From the NCBI GenBank assembly GCA_025506515.1, contig CM046444.1, positions 69,667,068 to 69,731,067 of the forward strand: a stretch of DNA of 64,000 nt, given 5' to 3'. A model generated the notes under the pieces. The model ran no database searches. It had not been told where the DNA came from and saw only the letters and a list, made by a program, of their open reading frames with translations. The DNA comes from Flaveria trinervia (Eukaryota; Streptophyta; Magnoliopsida; Asterales; Asteraceae). Numbering within the stretch: position 1 is the stretch's first letter; each line of letters begins with the position of its first letter. Positions 11,701 to 23,210 of this stretch are shown one piece after another. Position numbers and translations under genes: made by a program.

Positions 11701-13170
11701 CCCAATTCCCTAACCAGACCTCTCATCCTTTCAGAGTTAAGATGATCTTCTTTCAGTGCCTCATCTTGAAACTCTTTGACTTGCTTCATTACATCAAGGG
11801 TCATGATTAGTTGACATGCTTTCATCCGAATTGGCTCGGGCCTCTCTTTTCGGCTGAGGGCATCAGCCACCACATTGGCCTTGCCCAGACGGTAGTGGAT
11901 CTCGCAATCATAATCTTGTATGAGCTCCAACCACCTTCTTTGTCTCATGTTCAGGTCCTTCTGCTCAAAGAAATACTTAAAGCTTTTGTGGTTTGTGAAT
12001 ATGGTGCACTTCGTCCCGTAGAGATAGTGCCTCTAAATCATTAACGCAAAGACCACGGCTGCTAGCTCCAAATCATGAGTAGGGTAATTGACCTCATGAA
12101 CCTTCAACTGTCTGGATGCATAGGCTATAACCTTCCCTCTATGCCTTAATACGCACCCTAACCCTGAGTAGGAAGCATCTGAATAGACCACCAAATCCTT
12201 GCTTCCTTCGGGTAATGACAGAACAGGAGCTTGAGTCAACCTTGCCTTTAACTCCTCGAATGCTTTCTCTTCAGCTTGACTGCATTCAAACTTCTCATCT
12301 TTTTGGGTCAACTTGGTCAACGGGCAGGCTATCTTGGAGAAATCCTAATGAACTTTCGATAATATCCCGCCAACCCCAAGAAACTACGAATCTCGGATGG
12401 CGTCTTTGGAGACTTCCATTCCATAACCGCCTCCACCTTTGCCGGGTCCACCATGATTGTGTTAGGATTCACCACATGACCCAAGAACTGAACTTCGCAC
12501 AACCAGAACACGCACTTAGACAATTTGGCATACAACTTCTCCCTTCTTAATGACTCCAAGACCTCCCGAATATGACCGGCATGCTCTTCTTCGCTCTTCG
12601 AGTAGATCAGAATATCATCAATGAACACAATCACTATCTATCCAACATCGGCTCGCACACTCGATTCATCAAATCCATAAAGGCAGTTGGTGCGTTAGTT
12701 AGACCAAAAGACATAACAAGGAACTCGTAGTGCCCATAACGCGTACGGAAAGCTGTCTTAGGAATGTCTTCTTTCTTCACCTCCAATTGATGGTAGCCAG
12801 ATCGTAGATCTATCCTCGAGAACCAACTGGCACCTTGGAGCTGGTGGAACAAGTCATCAATCCTTGGTAACGGGTACCGATTCTTCACCGTCAACTTGTT
12901 CAGCTCTAGATAGTCAATGCACATTCACTTACTTCCATCAATTTTCTATACAAACAATACCGGAGCACGCGACGGAGAGATACTTGGTCGAGTGAAGCCC
13001 TTATCCATGAACTCCTGCAATTGGCTCATGAGTTCCTTCATCTCAGTCGGAGCTAATCGATATGCTGCTTTGGCAACGGGTTGAGCACCGGGTATCAAAT
13101 CAATTTGGAACTCAATCTCGCAATCCGGTGGCACGCCGGGTAAGTCTTCCGGGAATACGTCCGGAAAGTC
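11701..13170 (-). pseudogene. G2 reverse transcriptase and RNase H (broken)
   Basis: RT motifs in order: EIEFQIDLIPG (about 13110), MCIDYLELNKLTVKNRYPLP (12870-12924), FSRIDLRSGYHQL, MSFGLTNAPTAF, and the catalytic FIDDILIYSK (about 12610), which is intact. RNase H has YSDASYSGLGCVL at about 12180 and ends near 11870 with GKANVVADALSRK. Frame changes lie near 12940, 12634, 12325 and 12030. Unlike G1, the polymerase and RNase H catalytic Asp residues visible here are present. Confidence 0.9.
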
Positions 13171-13179
13171 TCAGACCAA

Positions 13180-13896
13180 TGGTACCTCAGATAATGGTAG
13201 TACCGACACATCCACATCTTTTACATTTGCCAAGTAGGCACTACATTCACGTTTCATGCACTTCCCCGCCACCGCCATCGAAATCACCTTCGGGATCATA
13301 GTAACGCGATCTCCATAAATCGTAACCAAACACCTATCGAGCACAACTAATCAAATCATCTTCTTGCGACATACGATGTTTGCTTCATAGGTTGCTAACC
13401 AGTCCATCCCTAGTACTACATCAAATCCACCTAGGGGCATCACATGTAACCTAGCAGCAAACCTATGACCTTCTAGTTCTATAGCGTAGTCCTCTATCAC
13501 ATTAGTAATTCTAGTGGACTTGCCAATAGTGGTTTCTACATCGAATGGTTTACTGACATTCCTACTACTAATAGGCAACTTAGCACAGAAAGTAGTGGAA
13601 TTAACACTCCTACTAGCACCGAAATCAAACAATACAGAGGCACAAGTTTGGTTTACTAGAAACATACCTGACAGGACATCGGGATCAACTCTGGCTTCCT
13701 CCCAGGTCATGGTGTAAGCTCTAGCACTTGCCCTCTGCCATCCTTCCTCCGGCTTCTTCTTCGCTCCAGAGTTCTCCGCCCTCGGCTTCTTACAGTCTTT
13801 GGTCTTGTGGCCTTCCCCGCCACAGTTATAGCACTTCAGCATCCTACAGTCTCTAGCGATGTGGCCAGGCTTGCCACATCTGAAGCATACATTCAT
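13180..13896 (-). pseudogene. G2 zinc knuckles and aspartic protease
   Basis: One frame (13351-13896) has two CCHC knuckles, CFRCGKPGHIARDC and CYNCGGEGHKTKDC, then a K/E/R-rich linker and a nearly complete retropepsin ending VVLGMDWLATYE. The active site reads LFDFGASRS where DSGA is expected, so Ser is replaced by Phe. After a stop near 13350 the same strand continues with the protease-RT linker (about 13180-13350). Confidence 0.88.
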
Positions 13897-14220
13897 TCCC
13901 GTCCTACACTCACCGGTATGCTCCCTTCCACATCTGCCACACTTTTCAGCTCTGATCTTGACAACACCCCACAGTCGCCCACCTTCCTCTTCTTGTTGTT
14001 TGGAGCAAAACCACCACGTCCAAGCCTCTTCCCATTCCAGTTCTTACCCTCCCCACTCGTCTTCTTCACCTCCACCACAGTCTCCTCTTGCTGATCATAC
14101 AATCTACCCGCCAAATCTACCACCGATCAAAAGGTACCTGGCTGAGTAGCAATCAAGTGCCTGCGAATCAGGTACCTGGCTGAGTAACAATTAGCTGCGT
14201 GCAATCAGGTGCCTGCGAAT
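13897..14220 (-). pseudogene. G2 gag stub with deletion junction
   Basis: 13893-14123 encodes the C-terminal end of gag (VVDLAGRLYDQQEE, basic linker). At about 14124-14220 the sequence contains a local duplication (GGTACCTGGCTGAGTA near 14134 and again near 14170; TGCCTGCGAAT twice), then passes directly into LTR sequence at 14221. The rest of gag, the PBS and the LTR end have been deleted. Confidence 0.8.
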
Positions 14221-15624
14221 GTCTTTCCCTACCGAGTAGCTTCACCCTCGTGCCATCCTCCGCAATATTTACCTGCCAACTGAAAATGTATAAAAGTCAG
14301 CGTTCTTGAGTGAGTTCTAGTTTTAAAAGTAATAAAATACTTCGTGTAAGGTATACATATCAAAATACTCTTTTTATGAAAACTTCATCTCTTTATACGT
14401 GAGCACGTACTAACTATACAATCAGATAATACTTAATCTCTTTACTGTATGCCTTTTTTACTCTGTATTCTTTTATCTTTATCTTTCAATGTCTATGTGG
14501 ACCAATGAGCAATACCCTAAACTATATGTGCGGGGGAAATGGTGTTGGGCCCTCTGTTCCCACAAGGGGCTCTAGATACTGTATACAAGGCTGGCCCAGA
14601 CACCTAGGGTACGCTACAAAGGTCCTCCAATCTCAATTGACCGGCCCCGTGTGCATCATAGGGTAGCTAACCCGCATCACGGTTGAGCTAACGACAACAT
14701 GGTCATGCACCTCCTATAAGCTTGCAAGACTTGCTAACATTTTAAATTAGGTTTCACTTCTCTTCTTCATTGCTCTTTCACTTTATTATTAGTAATATTT
14801 TACATTACGATAATAAACACACCACGTAAAGTCACGTACTAATAGTAATAATAATAATAATAATAATAATAGAGAACAATCATAAGGCAATCACAATAAT
14901 CCATGAAACCCAGCATTAATAAGCCCTAGTCAAACCTCGGTCAAAACCCTAAAAGCACAGACTCCTAAAAATTCTGTAATAAATTCTAAGTGTTTAGGCG
15001 TTTTGACACTATTTGGGCGCATGAGCCCTGTTTGGGTGTTTAATCACTATGCAGGCGCATAGCCAACACTTAACTGCTTTAACACTTAGGCGCATGAACC
15101 ATTCAGACGCATGGACACTATTCGGGCGTATGGTCCATTCAGAAGCATGGACACTTAGGCGCATGGGCTACTCGGGCGTATGGAAACTTAGGCGCATGGG
15201 CTATTCGGGCGTATGGGTACTATATGGGCGCATGGCCCTACACTTAGTCGTCTAACTAATATTCTAGGCGCATGGACCACTGTTCAGGCGCATGAATAAG
15301 ACTTGACATTTCTATGGCATTTCCAGGTGCATGGGCCTTACTAAGGCGTATGAACCTCCTGCTCAACATGTTTCTAGGATATTTTTGAACCCAAATATCA
15401 AGCCTATTTGTTTTAAGCTTACCAAGGCTATCCTAAACATGAACAACTTATAAGCATCGAAGAATCATCAAACATGCATAATACATATGGGTATACATAC
15501 ATAAACATCGAAAAATTGTTTTAATACATTTTCAGCCCCAAGAAGAGTTTAAAACAAGTAAAACCGGGGTATAGAAACTCACCTAGTGCAACTTTGGGTG
15601 TATCTTCCTTCTAACCCATTTGCA
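14221..15624 (-). repeat. G2 5' LTR, truncated at both ends
   Basis: Aligns closely with 8582-9985 of the 3' LTR. It begins GTCTTTCCCT and stops at CTAACCCATTTGCA, where the partner continues for another 337 bp. The outer break shares TTGCATGG with the repeat unit that follows. Confidence 0.85.
15000..15345. repeat. Minisatellite in the G2 5' LTR
   Basis: Same GGCGCATGG/GGGCGTATGG array as at 9350-9700, in the same order and with point differences only. Confidence 0.85.
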
Positions 15625-15998
15625 TGGATAGTTATTTTGCATGGATAGTATTCACAAAAGCATAACTAAATAATTGGAAAGAAACTATTTATGCCAAATA
15701 ATTAAACAACGATAGATTTTGCATGGATAGTTATTTGCTTTATGCAATAACCTCCAATGCTATGGAGTGTTGACTCTCAAGCATTAAACATGCTAGTGAA
15801 CCAATCTTATCAAATATTATTAAAATCATCATTGGAATCATACTAAATAATCAAAATTGAATATAGTATCTCTTCTTTAACTCGAAACCAAAATGAAACA
15901 CAGAACAACACGAGTGTCCCTTTAATTCAATCCTTTTCTACCCAAAACTAATCCTCAACACTCCAAAAATAACTTCAAACACTCTTGTCTTAAAAATC
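15625..15998. repeat. Tandem repeat array, block 2 (partial unit)
   Basis: Begins with a rearranged GCATGGATAGTTATTTTGCATGGATAG junction, then follows the repeat unit from GTATTCACAAAAG through the anchor at 15707 to CTTGTCTTAAAAATC at 15998. There element A interrupts it. The unit continues without loss at 43096. Confidence 0.9.
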
Positions 15999-16667
15999 TG
16001 ACTGGGTTAAGTAAGAGTGAGATTCTTACTATGAATCGAATATGGTAATCAAGTCAGTGATTGAATGGCGGAAACAAACAATCAAGGAACATTTAATGCA
16101 AGAAAATTACTCATAAATGCTTTGGTATTGTATATATGAAAGTTGCTAAATTACAGAGAATAATTACAACAAAATTCTTTATTTATCAGCCGTCACCTCA
16201 AGTACGAGGTTATATATTCTATTTATAGGCAGACAAGATGCCTTTTACAAAATGACTAAACTACCCCCGAACTATTACCTCAGAACTAGTCTAAGTCTTC
16301 ATCCGCATCTTTGCTTGTTCATCCGCATTGACAAATGCGGATGAGTTAACTTGATTAGTATTTCTTCACTTGATCATCCGCATTAGTATGTTGGTCATCC
16401 ATATTAGTTAATGCGGATGAACAAATACTTATGTGAATTTGTTCGGTCATCTGCATTTGTCAAATGCAGATGAACAGAGTCTTGTCCGCATTAACTTTTA
16501 GTCTTCCGCATTTGTCAATGTGGAAGAGCAAATACTTATCTGCATTTGCATTATGTCTTCCGCATTGACAAATGCGGAAGACAACACTTGTTCTTTTTCA
16601 TAGCAGAATTTTCATCCGCATTTCTTCTTGGACTTAAGGGATTCCAGCAGAGCAATCATCAAATCAC
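15999..16667 (-). repeat. A 3' LTR, inner part (split by B)
   Basis: Matches 42388-43056 of the 5' LTR. The terminus is canonical (TGACTGGG here), whereas the 5' LTR reads TAACTGGG. The visible differences between the two LTRs are mostly transitions. The remaining 39 bp lie beyond B at 28823-28861. Confidence 0.92.
16300..16630. repeat. Palindrome array in the U3 of A (3' LTR copy)
   Basis: Repeated ATCCGCATTTG and CAAATGCGGAT half-sites, often close enough to form hairpins (CCGCATTGACAAATGCGG), interspersed with GAACAAATACTT and AGTCTT. The array lies in the first third of the LTR when read on the minus strand, so in U3. The 5' LTR copy is at 42690-43012. Confidence 0.9.
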
Positions 16668-16848
16668 TGTTGGACCAAAAGAACCAATGAGCCTGATCAG
16701 AAAAACCTCCAAGTCCAACAGACATTACAACTGCTGAAGAAGATCACAACAGCTGAAGACATCAGCTAATGACAAGGTCTGAAGACAAAGTCTGAAGACA
16801 AGATTTGAAGATTTCTATTGAAGACAAAGATTGAAGACCAGAGTGATC

Positions 16849-17018
16849 AGTAGTTGTCACAACAGCTGAAGTTATTAACTTCAGTAGTTGTCACAACAGC
16901 TGAAGTTATTAACTTCAGTAGTTGTCACAACAGCTGAAGTTATTAACTTCAGTAGTTGTCACAACAGCTGAAGTTATTAACTTCAGTAGTTGTCACAACA
17001 GCTGAAGTTATTAACTTC
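16849..17018 (+). repeat. 34-bp minisatellite in the U3 of B, five copies
   Basis: Five identical 34-bp units, each starting AGTAGTTGTCACAACAGCTG and ending TTATTAACTTC. The 3' LTR has a single unit at 28344-28377 with one substitution. Confidence 0.95.
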
Positions 17019-17225
17019 AGTAGTTGTGATGGTTTTCCTTTTCAGTACTTGTAATTTACCTTTTAGTAGTTTATAGTTTTAGTAGTTTTAGTTCAGTAGT
17101 TTTATTATCTTCTTGTACTTAGCATTCTCTGAGATGTGATCAGTTGTTGAGAACATTCTCAGTAGTTTGCATAGTTTCAGTTGTTTGTATAATTCTGTTA
17201 GATGTCACTATCAAGTGACATAAGC

Positions 17226-17248
17226 AGACGTCACATTCCTTATATAAG
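17226..17248 (+). promoter_or_regulatory. B LTR core promoter: ACGTCA motif and TATA box
   Basis: CAGACGTCACATTCC is followed directly by TTATATAAGG. ACGTCA is the core bound by plant bZIP factors of the TGA/as-1 type, and a TGACAT half-site lies upstream at about 17216. The 3' LTR keeps the ACGTCA but reads TTTTATAAGG. Transcription would start around 17275. The assignment is from motif only. Confidence 0.55.
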
Positions 17249-17461
17249 GAATGTTGACCTAATTGTAACATGTGACTTTCAGCCAACACGAAAGCATTTG
17301 AATGAAATATTCCTTTTGCAGAATTCTCCCTCTCTCTCTCTATAACCGTGTACTATTCCATTGAATATCAATTGAGTTCTCGCTAAATTGTCTAATTCAT
17401 TGTTCGAATTCCACTGCAATCTACTCTAATTAATCAAACTTAAATCACTAATCCTAGCAAA

Positions 17462-17473
17462 TGGTATCAGAAC
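17462..17473 (+). other. B primer-binding site
   Basis: TGGTATCAGAAC two bases after the LTR, complementary to the 3' end of initiator tRNA-Met. The interval up to 17666 is an AT-rich leader with no ORF. Confidence 0.85.
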
Positions 17474-17666
17474 AGGTTAATCATTGATCGATCTAACAAT
17501 TGATCATTGAAACTGCTATTTTGATATCTAAGTTTAATTGAATTAGCATATTTGCAAGAATTGATTATAGAGATTGAATTTCTGCTGCTTTCGGTTATTT
17601 GCTTTGAGATTTCTCTTGGTTCGTATTGAGTTTGTTGTGTTTTGCGCTAAATCGGTTAAAACTTAA

Positions 17667-18784
17667 TTGAATTTGATTGAATCTAAGAATGCTACTCCTT
17701 CTAATGACCCTCACAATACTGGCTCCTTAACCAAGCCTCCGATGCTAGTTAGGACTGAGTATAACATATGGCACCAAAGAATGCTCCATCACCTGTCTGT
17801 TACACTTCAGGTTGTTGGAATCTATGGTACATGGTCCACACAAGCCTATGGTGAACAATCCTGAAACCAACCAAATGGTTCCGAATAAGAACGAACAATA
17901 CTCAGATGAGGATTGAAAACTGTTTGAGATTAATGATAAAGCCCATGGAATTATGGCCATGGCACTGCCGAATGAAATCTATTCTGGGCTTATGCATCAT
18001 GAAACTGCTCATGACCTCTGGAATGCATTGAAAGAACAATTTTGTGGAACAGATGGGGTCTTAGCAACAACAGAGAAATCCTTGCCCAACAATATGAGAC
18101 ATTCTCTCATAGGAAGGGTGAGACACTCACTCAACAGTTTGAGCGTTTTTCCTGTTTGATCTTTGAGCTGAAAATAGTCAAACATGAATACACTAATAGC
18201 TAGATGAACAACAGATTCCTCAGATCACTGCTTGAGAGATGGGACACATATACCATTGTCCTACGCTCCAGTGCAAATCTGGATAGCCTATCTCTCACCC
18301 AACTCCATGGCAAACTGCTTACATTTGAAAGAGAGATAGAGCAAAAACGGAAACTGGCATCATTAGGAAAGCTCACTGATGACTTTGTACCAGGGAAACT
18401 GCCTTGGTGGTCATGAGTCAGAATATGCTGCATCAGAAGCCATTATGATTAGCATAGAGATTCTCTTTAAACAATTCTGATCATGCATTTGTTAGTGTTG
18501 ATAGTCAGTCAGGCTGTAATAGTGACAATTTGTGTTTCATTATGGATGATTTGAAAGGTATTGCTGATGATGACTTAGAAGAGATGGATATTCTGAGCCA
18601 ATGGCCTGATAATATTAGATCTCAAAAGTTCTACAAGAGAACTGGTAGGAAATTTCCAGGACTCACCGGAAAAACCAAAGTTGGTTTTGACAAGAGTAAG
18701 TTGAGGTGTCACAAATGCCACAGGCTTGGGCACTTTGCAAGAGAGTGTAGATCAACTGATCTAACTCCTCTGCACCCTTTGTGA
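17667..18784 (+). pseudogene. B gag with zinc knuckle (broken)
   Basis: Frames at 17667-17864, 17953-18159, 18204-18416 and 18530-18784 together resemble copia gag of the UBN2 type: a WHQRMLHHL segment, HDLWNALKEQFCGTDG, then LLERWDTYTIVLRSS. The last frame has DDLEEMDILSQW, TGRKFPG and one intact CCHC knuckle, CHKCHRLGHFAREC (about 18707-18748), which binds the element RNA. Stops and shifts separate the frames. The start is uncertain because the first frame opens close to the PBS without a strong context. Confidence 0.85.
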
Positions 18785-20584
18785 CTTTTCCAGCAATAGT
18801 TCACAAAACAAGGGCAACATCCTCCTAGTTCTGGTCATCACTCACAACCTCTATCTCCTACATATTTTGTCCCTCAGGGTCCAATGCCATATCCATATCC
18901 CTGCTATTACATGCCACAGCCAAATCAAGTTCAAGTTCCTATTGCACAACAACCTCAAGCCTTACCTGAGCCTCAACCATCTCAACCATCTCAATCACAA
19001 CCTCATCACAGCTTCTTCACCCCTGGTGCTGTTGACTGGAGCAGTTTACCATATGATCTTTCTGGTAATGAGCAATTATTTGCTAGTGATGGTCAACATG
19101 GTGGTGAACATCCTTTTGGGAATCTTGCTCTCATGGCCCTGGAGTCTACTGAGGGTTCATGCTCCAATGCATCTTCATCACAGGTAACCCAGGTATCCTC
19201 TGAGGCTAAGGCCAAGCTATGTTTTGAATCTTGCATAGCTGCTTTATCTCTATTAAAGAGACAAATGTAGCTTTAATAAATCAAAATCTTGAGCTTGAGC
19301 AAACCCTTTCCAAAAGAAAACCTGAGTATGAGTCTGTCCTTAAAGATAAAGATGATGAGATTATAAGCTTAAATGCCAACTAAATGATGAAAAGGCTAAG
19401 GTTGAGGTCATTCTTGAGAACCACAGAGATCTCAAAGAAACACTTGCGCTACCCAAGTTGAGTGTGACGCTGGGCATCATCCTGCAAGGGATTTGAAATG
19501 CTTCTCAGCAAGCAAACAGCTTTGAATGTGAAGTTTGGAATAGGTTACAATCACATTGCACCACCTATAGATTTTACTCCAAAATCAATAGTAAAACCTA
19601 AAGGTGAAAGTAATTTCCAAACTACATCATCATGTGTATCATCCTTAAGAGATCACCCAAAATCAGAAGATAAATCAGTGTTGATACCTCAGCAAATCAA
19701 TTGCCTGATGGGTTAACTACTCATAAGCACATGAAGCTGAGTACTTCAGATGTTGTCCATCAATGTACCTCAAGTACTGAAGGGCAAGTCACAATATCTG
19801 AAAAGCATTTCAAATCAACTGAAATAAAAGGATTAACAACTGCTGAGGAATCTATCATACGGTCTTTCAGGACGGATAGAGAACAGCTGAAGAACAAGTC
19901 TTCAGTTGTTACAGATCCTTCTGTACTTAACACAAGTACTAAAAGGAAGAAAGTACTGAAGATCACACCTTCAATAGCTTCCCACTTTGCAGTTGATCAA
20001 TCCAAGATGAAGAATAAGCCAGTGACTATGTGGTAAATTCAATCATCTTTTTGATGAATGTTGGTACAAAAAGGGTTCCAAACTCAATAGATATAATTCA
20101 TTAAAATGCAGATGGATGAAATGAAAAATGAGTTTGAGACAAGTTTGTACCACAGTCATCCCAAATTGATAAACCCAGGCTTCACCCAAATCCAAAAAAG
20201 ATAGGGTTTATCATAAAACACTGATAGTGTTCTTCATGATAAAATCAGACTAAGTCTGTGAATTTGAAGGAGGAAATGGTGGGCCACAAGAACTCATCAA
20301 AAACAAGTACTGATGTGTCACAAGAGCTGAAAGCTTGGCTACAAATCAGACACAACTTGTTATGATGGTTCACAATTTTTTGGGGAGAGTTAACCAACTA
20401 GATGCACCTATGATCAACCACTGAAAAGGTATTCCAAGCCCAAATCCAAGGAATCCATTCAGCACCATCTCCATCTTCATCAGCTGTTAATCATGAGAAA
20501 CAAGTTATGGTTAAATCTGTTGATGAAAACAGACCCAAAACACAAAGGTTTGGGTCTCAAAACCTAACTAGTTCCTTGTGATGA
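18785..20584 (+). pseudogene. B gag-to-protease spacer, low complexity
   Basis: 18884-19270 encodes a P/Q/S-rich segment, then GAVDWSSLPYD, NLALMALEST and AKLCFESCIAA. A counterpart exists in A (40390-40890: ALMAHIN, NLCSENCIKEL). Later frames (19498-19716, 19701-20036) are K/S/T-rich without a known domain. Such long spacers between the zinc knuckle and protease occur in large copia elements. Confidence 0.7.
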
Positions 20585-20866
20585 ATGCAGGGTTCGTCAG
20601 CATGCCAAAGAAGCATCTGGTATGTAGACAGTGGAGGATCTATGCATATGACAGGGAGCAGTTCTCTTCTTAATGACTACTCTCAAGGAAAGAAGGGATT
20701 TGTTTCATTTGGAAATGATGCTAAGGGTTACATCATGGGGAAAGGATATGTGTCTAATGGAGAAATCAGATTTGATGATGTTAACCATGTGGAGAATCTC
20801 AAGTATAATCTACTGAGTGTCAGACAGATGTGTGATAAAGGGCATGTTGCACTTTTCACAAGCTAG
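20585..20866 (+). pseudogene. B aspartic protease
   Basis: Retropepsin that would cut the Gag-Pol polyprotein. The active site is WYVDSGGSMHMTG, where DSG is present; GYVSNGEIRFDDVNHVENL and YNLLSVRQMCDKG follow. The frame is open for 93 codons and then stops at TAG. Confidence 0.88.
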
Positions 20867-21760
20867 AACTGTAGGATTCTGTCTTCCACAGTTCTGAGGC
20901 TGATTGACAAGGTATTGGATGAACATACTCTCCTAAAGGCCAATAGGATTGGAAGAGTATATGCCCTGGATTTGTCAAAGAAGATTGATGTGAAGGGTCA
21001 TCCTTCCCTGTTCTCCAAAGCCTCTCCTCAGAATCTAAACTGTGGCACAGAAGGTTGGGTCATGTAATCTCAAAAACAATATCGTTGATCCACAATGAAA
21101 GAAAACACACAAAGTCTCATTCCCTCCTATTGAGGAACCTAAGTCCACTGCCTGCTTGCAGTTACTGCACATGGATCTATTTGGTCCTGTGAGAGTGATG
21201 AGCATGGCAAAGAAGAAAAACTATCTAGTAATGTGGATGATTACTCCAGATTTGTATGGACTTTCTTCTTGCATTCAAAGGATGAGGTTACTCAGATGAT
21301 TATCAACTTTGTGTGTATGTTGAGAAGCAGTATTCCCTATCAGTCAAGTGTATAAGTAGTGATAATGGAACAGAATTCAGAAACCATACACTTGATGATT
21401 TTTATCTCTCAAAGGGAATCAAGAGGCAGTTAGCATCCCAAGGACTCCAGAACAAAATGGAATAGTGGAGAGAAAGAACAGACCCTAATTGAAGCTGCAA
21501 GGTCCATGTTGGCTGACTTTGGTTTGCCATTGACCTTTTGGGCTGAAGCTGTCAACACAGCTTGTTATGTGAAGAATAGAGTTTTAGTAAATCAGAGGTT
21601 GATGAAGACTCCATATGAAGTTCTACATCATTTGGATCCTCTAATTTCATTCTTCAAAGCCTTTGGGTGTCCTTGTTTCATTCTCAACACAAAGGATCAA
21701 CTCCACAAATTTGATCCTAAGGTGGATGCAGGGTAATTTGTAGGATATTCATCCACATGC
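20867..21760 (+). pseudogene. B integrase (broken)
   Basis: Fragments in several frames: the GAG-pre-integrase zinc region (RRLGHV, about 21050-21065), core fragments DDYSRFVWTFFLHSKDE (about 21235-21285) and ISSDNGTEFRN (about 21355-21385) with the second Asp, and an open frame at 21506-21736 with FWAEAVNTACYVKNRVLV and the FDPKVDAG region. At least five interruptions remove activity. Confidence 0.85.
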
Positions 21761-21808
21761 AAGGCTTACAGAGTCTTCAACTGCAGAACAAAGATAGTTG
21801 AAGAAACC

Positions 21809-23210
21809 TTGCATGTGAAGTTTAATGAATCTCCTAAGGATAAAATTCCACAAAACCCTGTGGAGTTGTTTGATCTGGATATACTGCAATATGTTCCTTA
21901 TCAACCTCCAGCTATTGCAGATCATGTGAATAAATCATCTTCTGCAGCAAGTCTTCCACCTAGTGGTACTAAAGATGATGATGATATCAATACTCACATT
22001 TTCAAGTTTAGTGATCAACTGTCTGAGTCCACTAAACTTGATGTTCGTGTAGCTTCAGCAGCTCCATCCACAACAAATGCTGATGAGATTTCTGACTCCT
22101 CTACATCATTTGAATTGCCATCTCATACTTGGTTTCAAGTGTCTGTATCAACATCTGTTGTTGCTGAACGTGCTACAAACACTTGCACTGATCTTATAGT
22201 GTACCAAGAGCTGAAGAATCACCCCATGTCTCAAATCATTGGTGATATCAATGTTGGTGTCTCAACCAGAAGTCAATTGTCCAACTTCTGCTTCTATACT
22301 CTCTTCATCAGTCAGCTAGGGCCAAAGAACTATCATGTTGCTTTAAGAGACAATGGATGGGTTGAAGCCATGCAGCTTGAGCTACTTCAGTTCAAAAAGC
22401 AGCAAGTGTGGGAAGTGGTTCCTCTACCCCCAGGTAAGTGTGCAATAGGCACTAAGTGGGTGTTTAGGAATAAAACTGATGTAAATGGGCTTATTGTCAA
22501 GAACATGGCGAGACTGGTTGTACAGGGGTTTTCACAAGAAGAAGGTATTGATTATGATGAAACCTTTGCCCCTGTAGCTAGACTGGAGGCAATTAGATTG
22601 TTCTTAGCCTGTGTTGCATTCCACAATCTTAAAGTTTATCAAATGGATGTTAAAAGTGCTTTTTTATATGGAAAAAATAAAAGAAGAGGTTTATGTGTGT
22701 CAACCACCAGGTTTTGAGGACAATAAACATCCTGATTGGGTGTATAAACTTGATAAGGCTCTTTATGGGTTGAAGCAAGCTCCTAGAGCCTGGTATGAAA
22801 CACTTTCAATTTTTCTTCTTCAAAATAATTTTACTAGAGGCTCCATAGATAAAACTTTGTTTATTAAGAAAGTGGATTAGCATAAGCTTCTTGGTCAAAT
22901 TTATGTTGATGATTTAATTTTTGCATCCTTTGATCCCTAGTTGTGTGATGATTTTACAAGTTTAATGAAACAAAAGTTTGAAATGAGTGCAATGGGAGAA
23001 TTACAGTTCTTTCTAGGCTTGCAAATCAAACAAAAGGCTGATGGAACCTTCATTCATCAGTCAAAATATACAAAAAATCTTTTGAATAAGTTTGATTTAC
23101 AAAACTGTAAGCCCTGTTCTACTCCCATGTGCAACACCGCACAACTGGATGTAGATCAGAAAGGTAAAGCTGTTGATGAAACACTTTACACATGTATGAT
23201 TGGTCCTTGA
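21809..23210 (+). pseudogene. B reverse transcriptase (broken)
   Basis: 21809-22717 begins with the variable integrase-RT linker and enters RT at about 22350 with WVEAMQLELLQF, GTKWVFRNKTD, ARLVVQGFSQEEGIDY, and YQMDVKSAFLYGK. A shift at about 22680 moves to 22611-22880 (VCQPPGFED, LYGLKQAPRAWYE). After a stop the catalytic YVDDLIFAS (about 22900-22925) is present, then GELQFFLGLQI. Catalytic residues are retained but the frame is broken three times. Confidence 0.92.

Larger units (their letters stand above)
8361..15624 (-). mobile_element. G2: Ty3/gypsy chromovirus-like element, 5' truncated
   Basis: A close relative of G1. It has an apparently full 3' LTR (8361-10322), polypurine tract, integrase, RNase H, RT, protease, two zinc knuckles and a stub of gag. 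It then runs straight into the interior of the 5' LTR (14221-15624). PBS, most of gag and both ends of the 5' LTR are missing. It interrupts the tandem array after GCAATTGTAG at 8360; the array resumes near 15625. Confidence 0.9.
16668..17459 (+). repeat. B 5' LTR (792 bp)
   Basis: TGTTGGACCAAAAG at the start and ATCCTAGCA at the end, followed by AA and the PBS. It contains direct repeats of CAGTAGTTGT and CTGAAGACAA types, a minisatellite, a TATA box (17241-17248), and a CT-rich stretch downstream at 17328-17342. Confidence 0.93.

Noticed and set aside
16300..16630. A MITE inside the A LTR
   Set aside because: No terminal inverted repeats or target duplication; the array is in both LTRs and belongs to the element.
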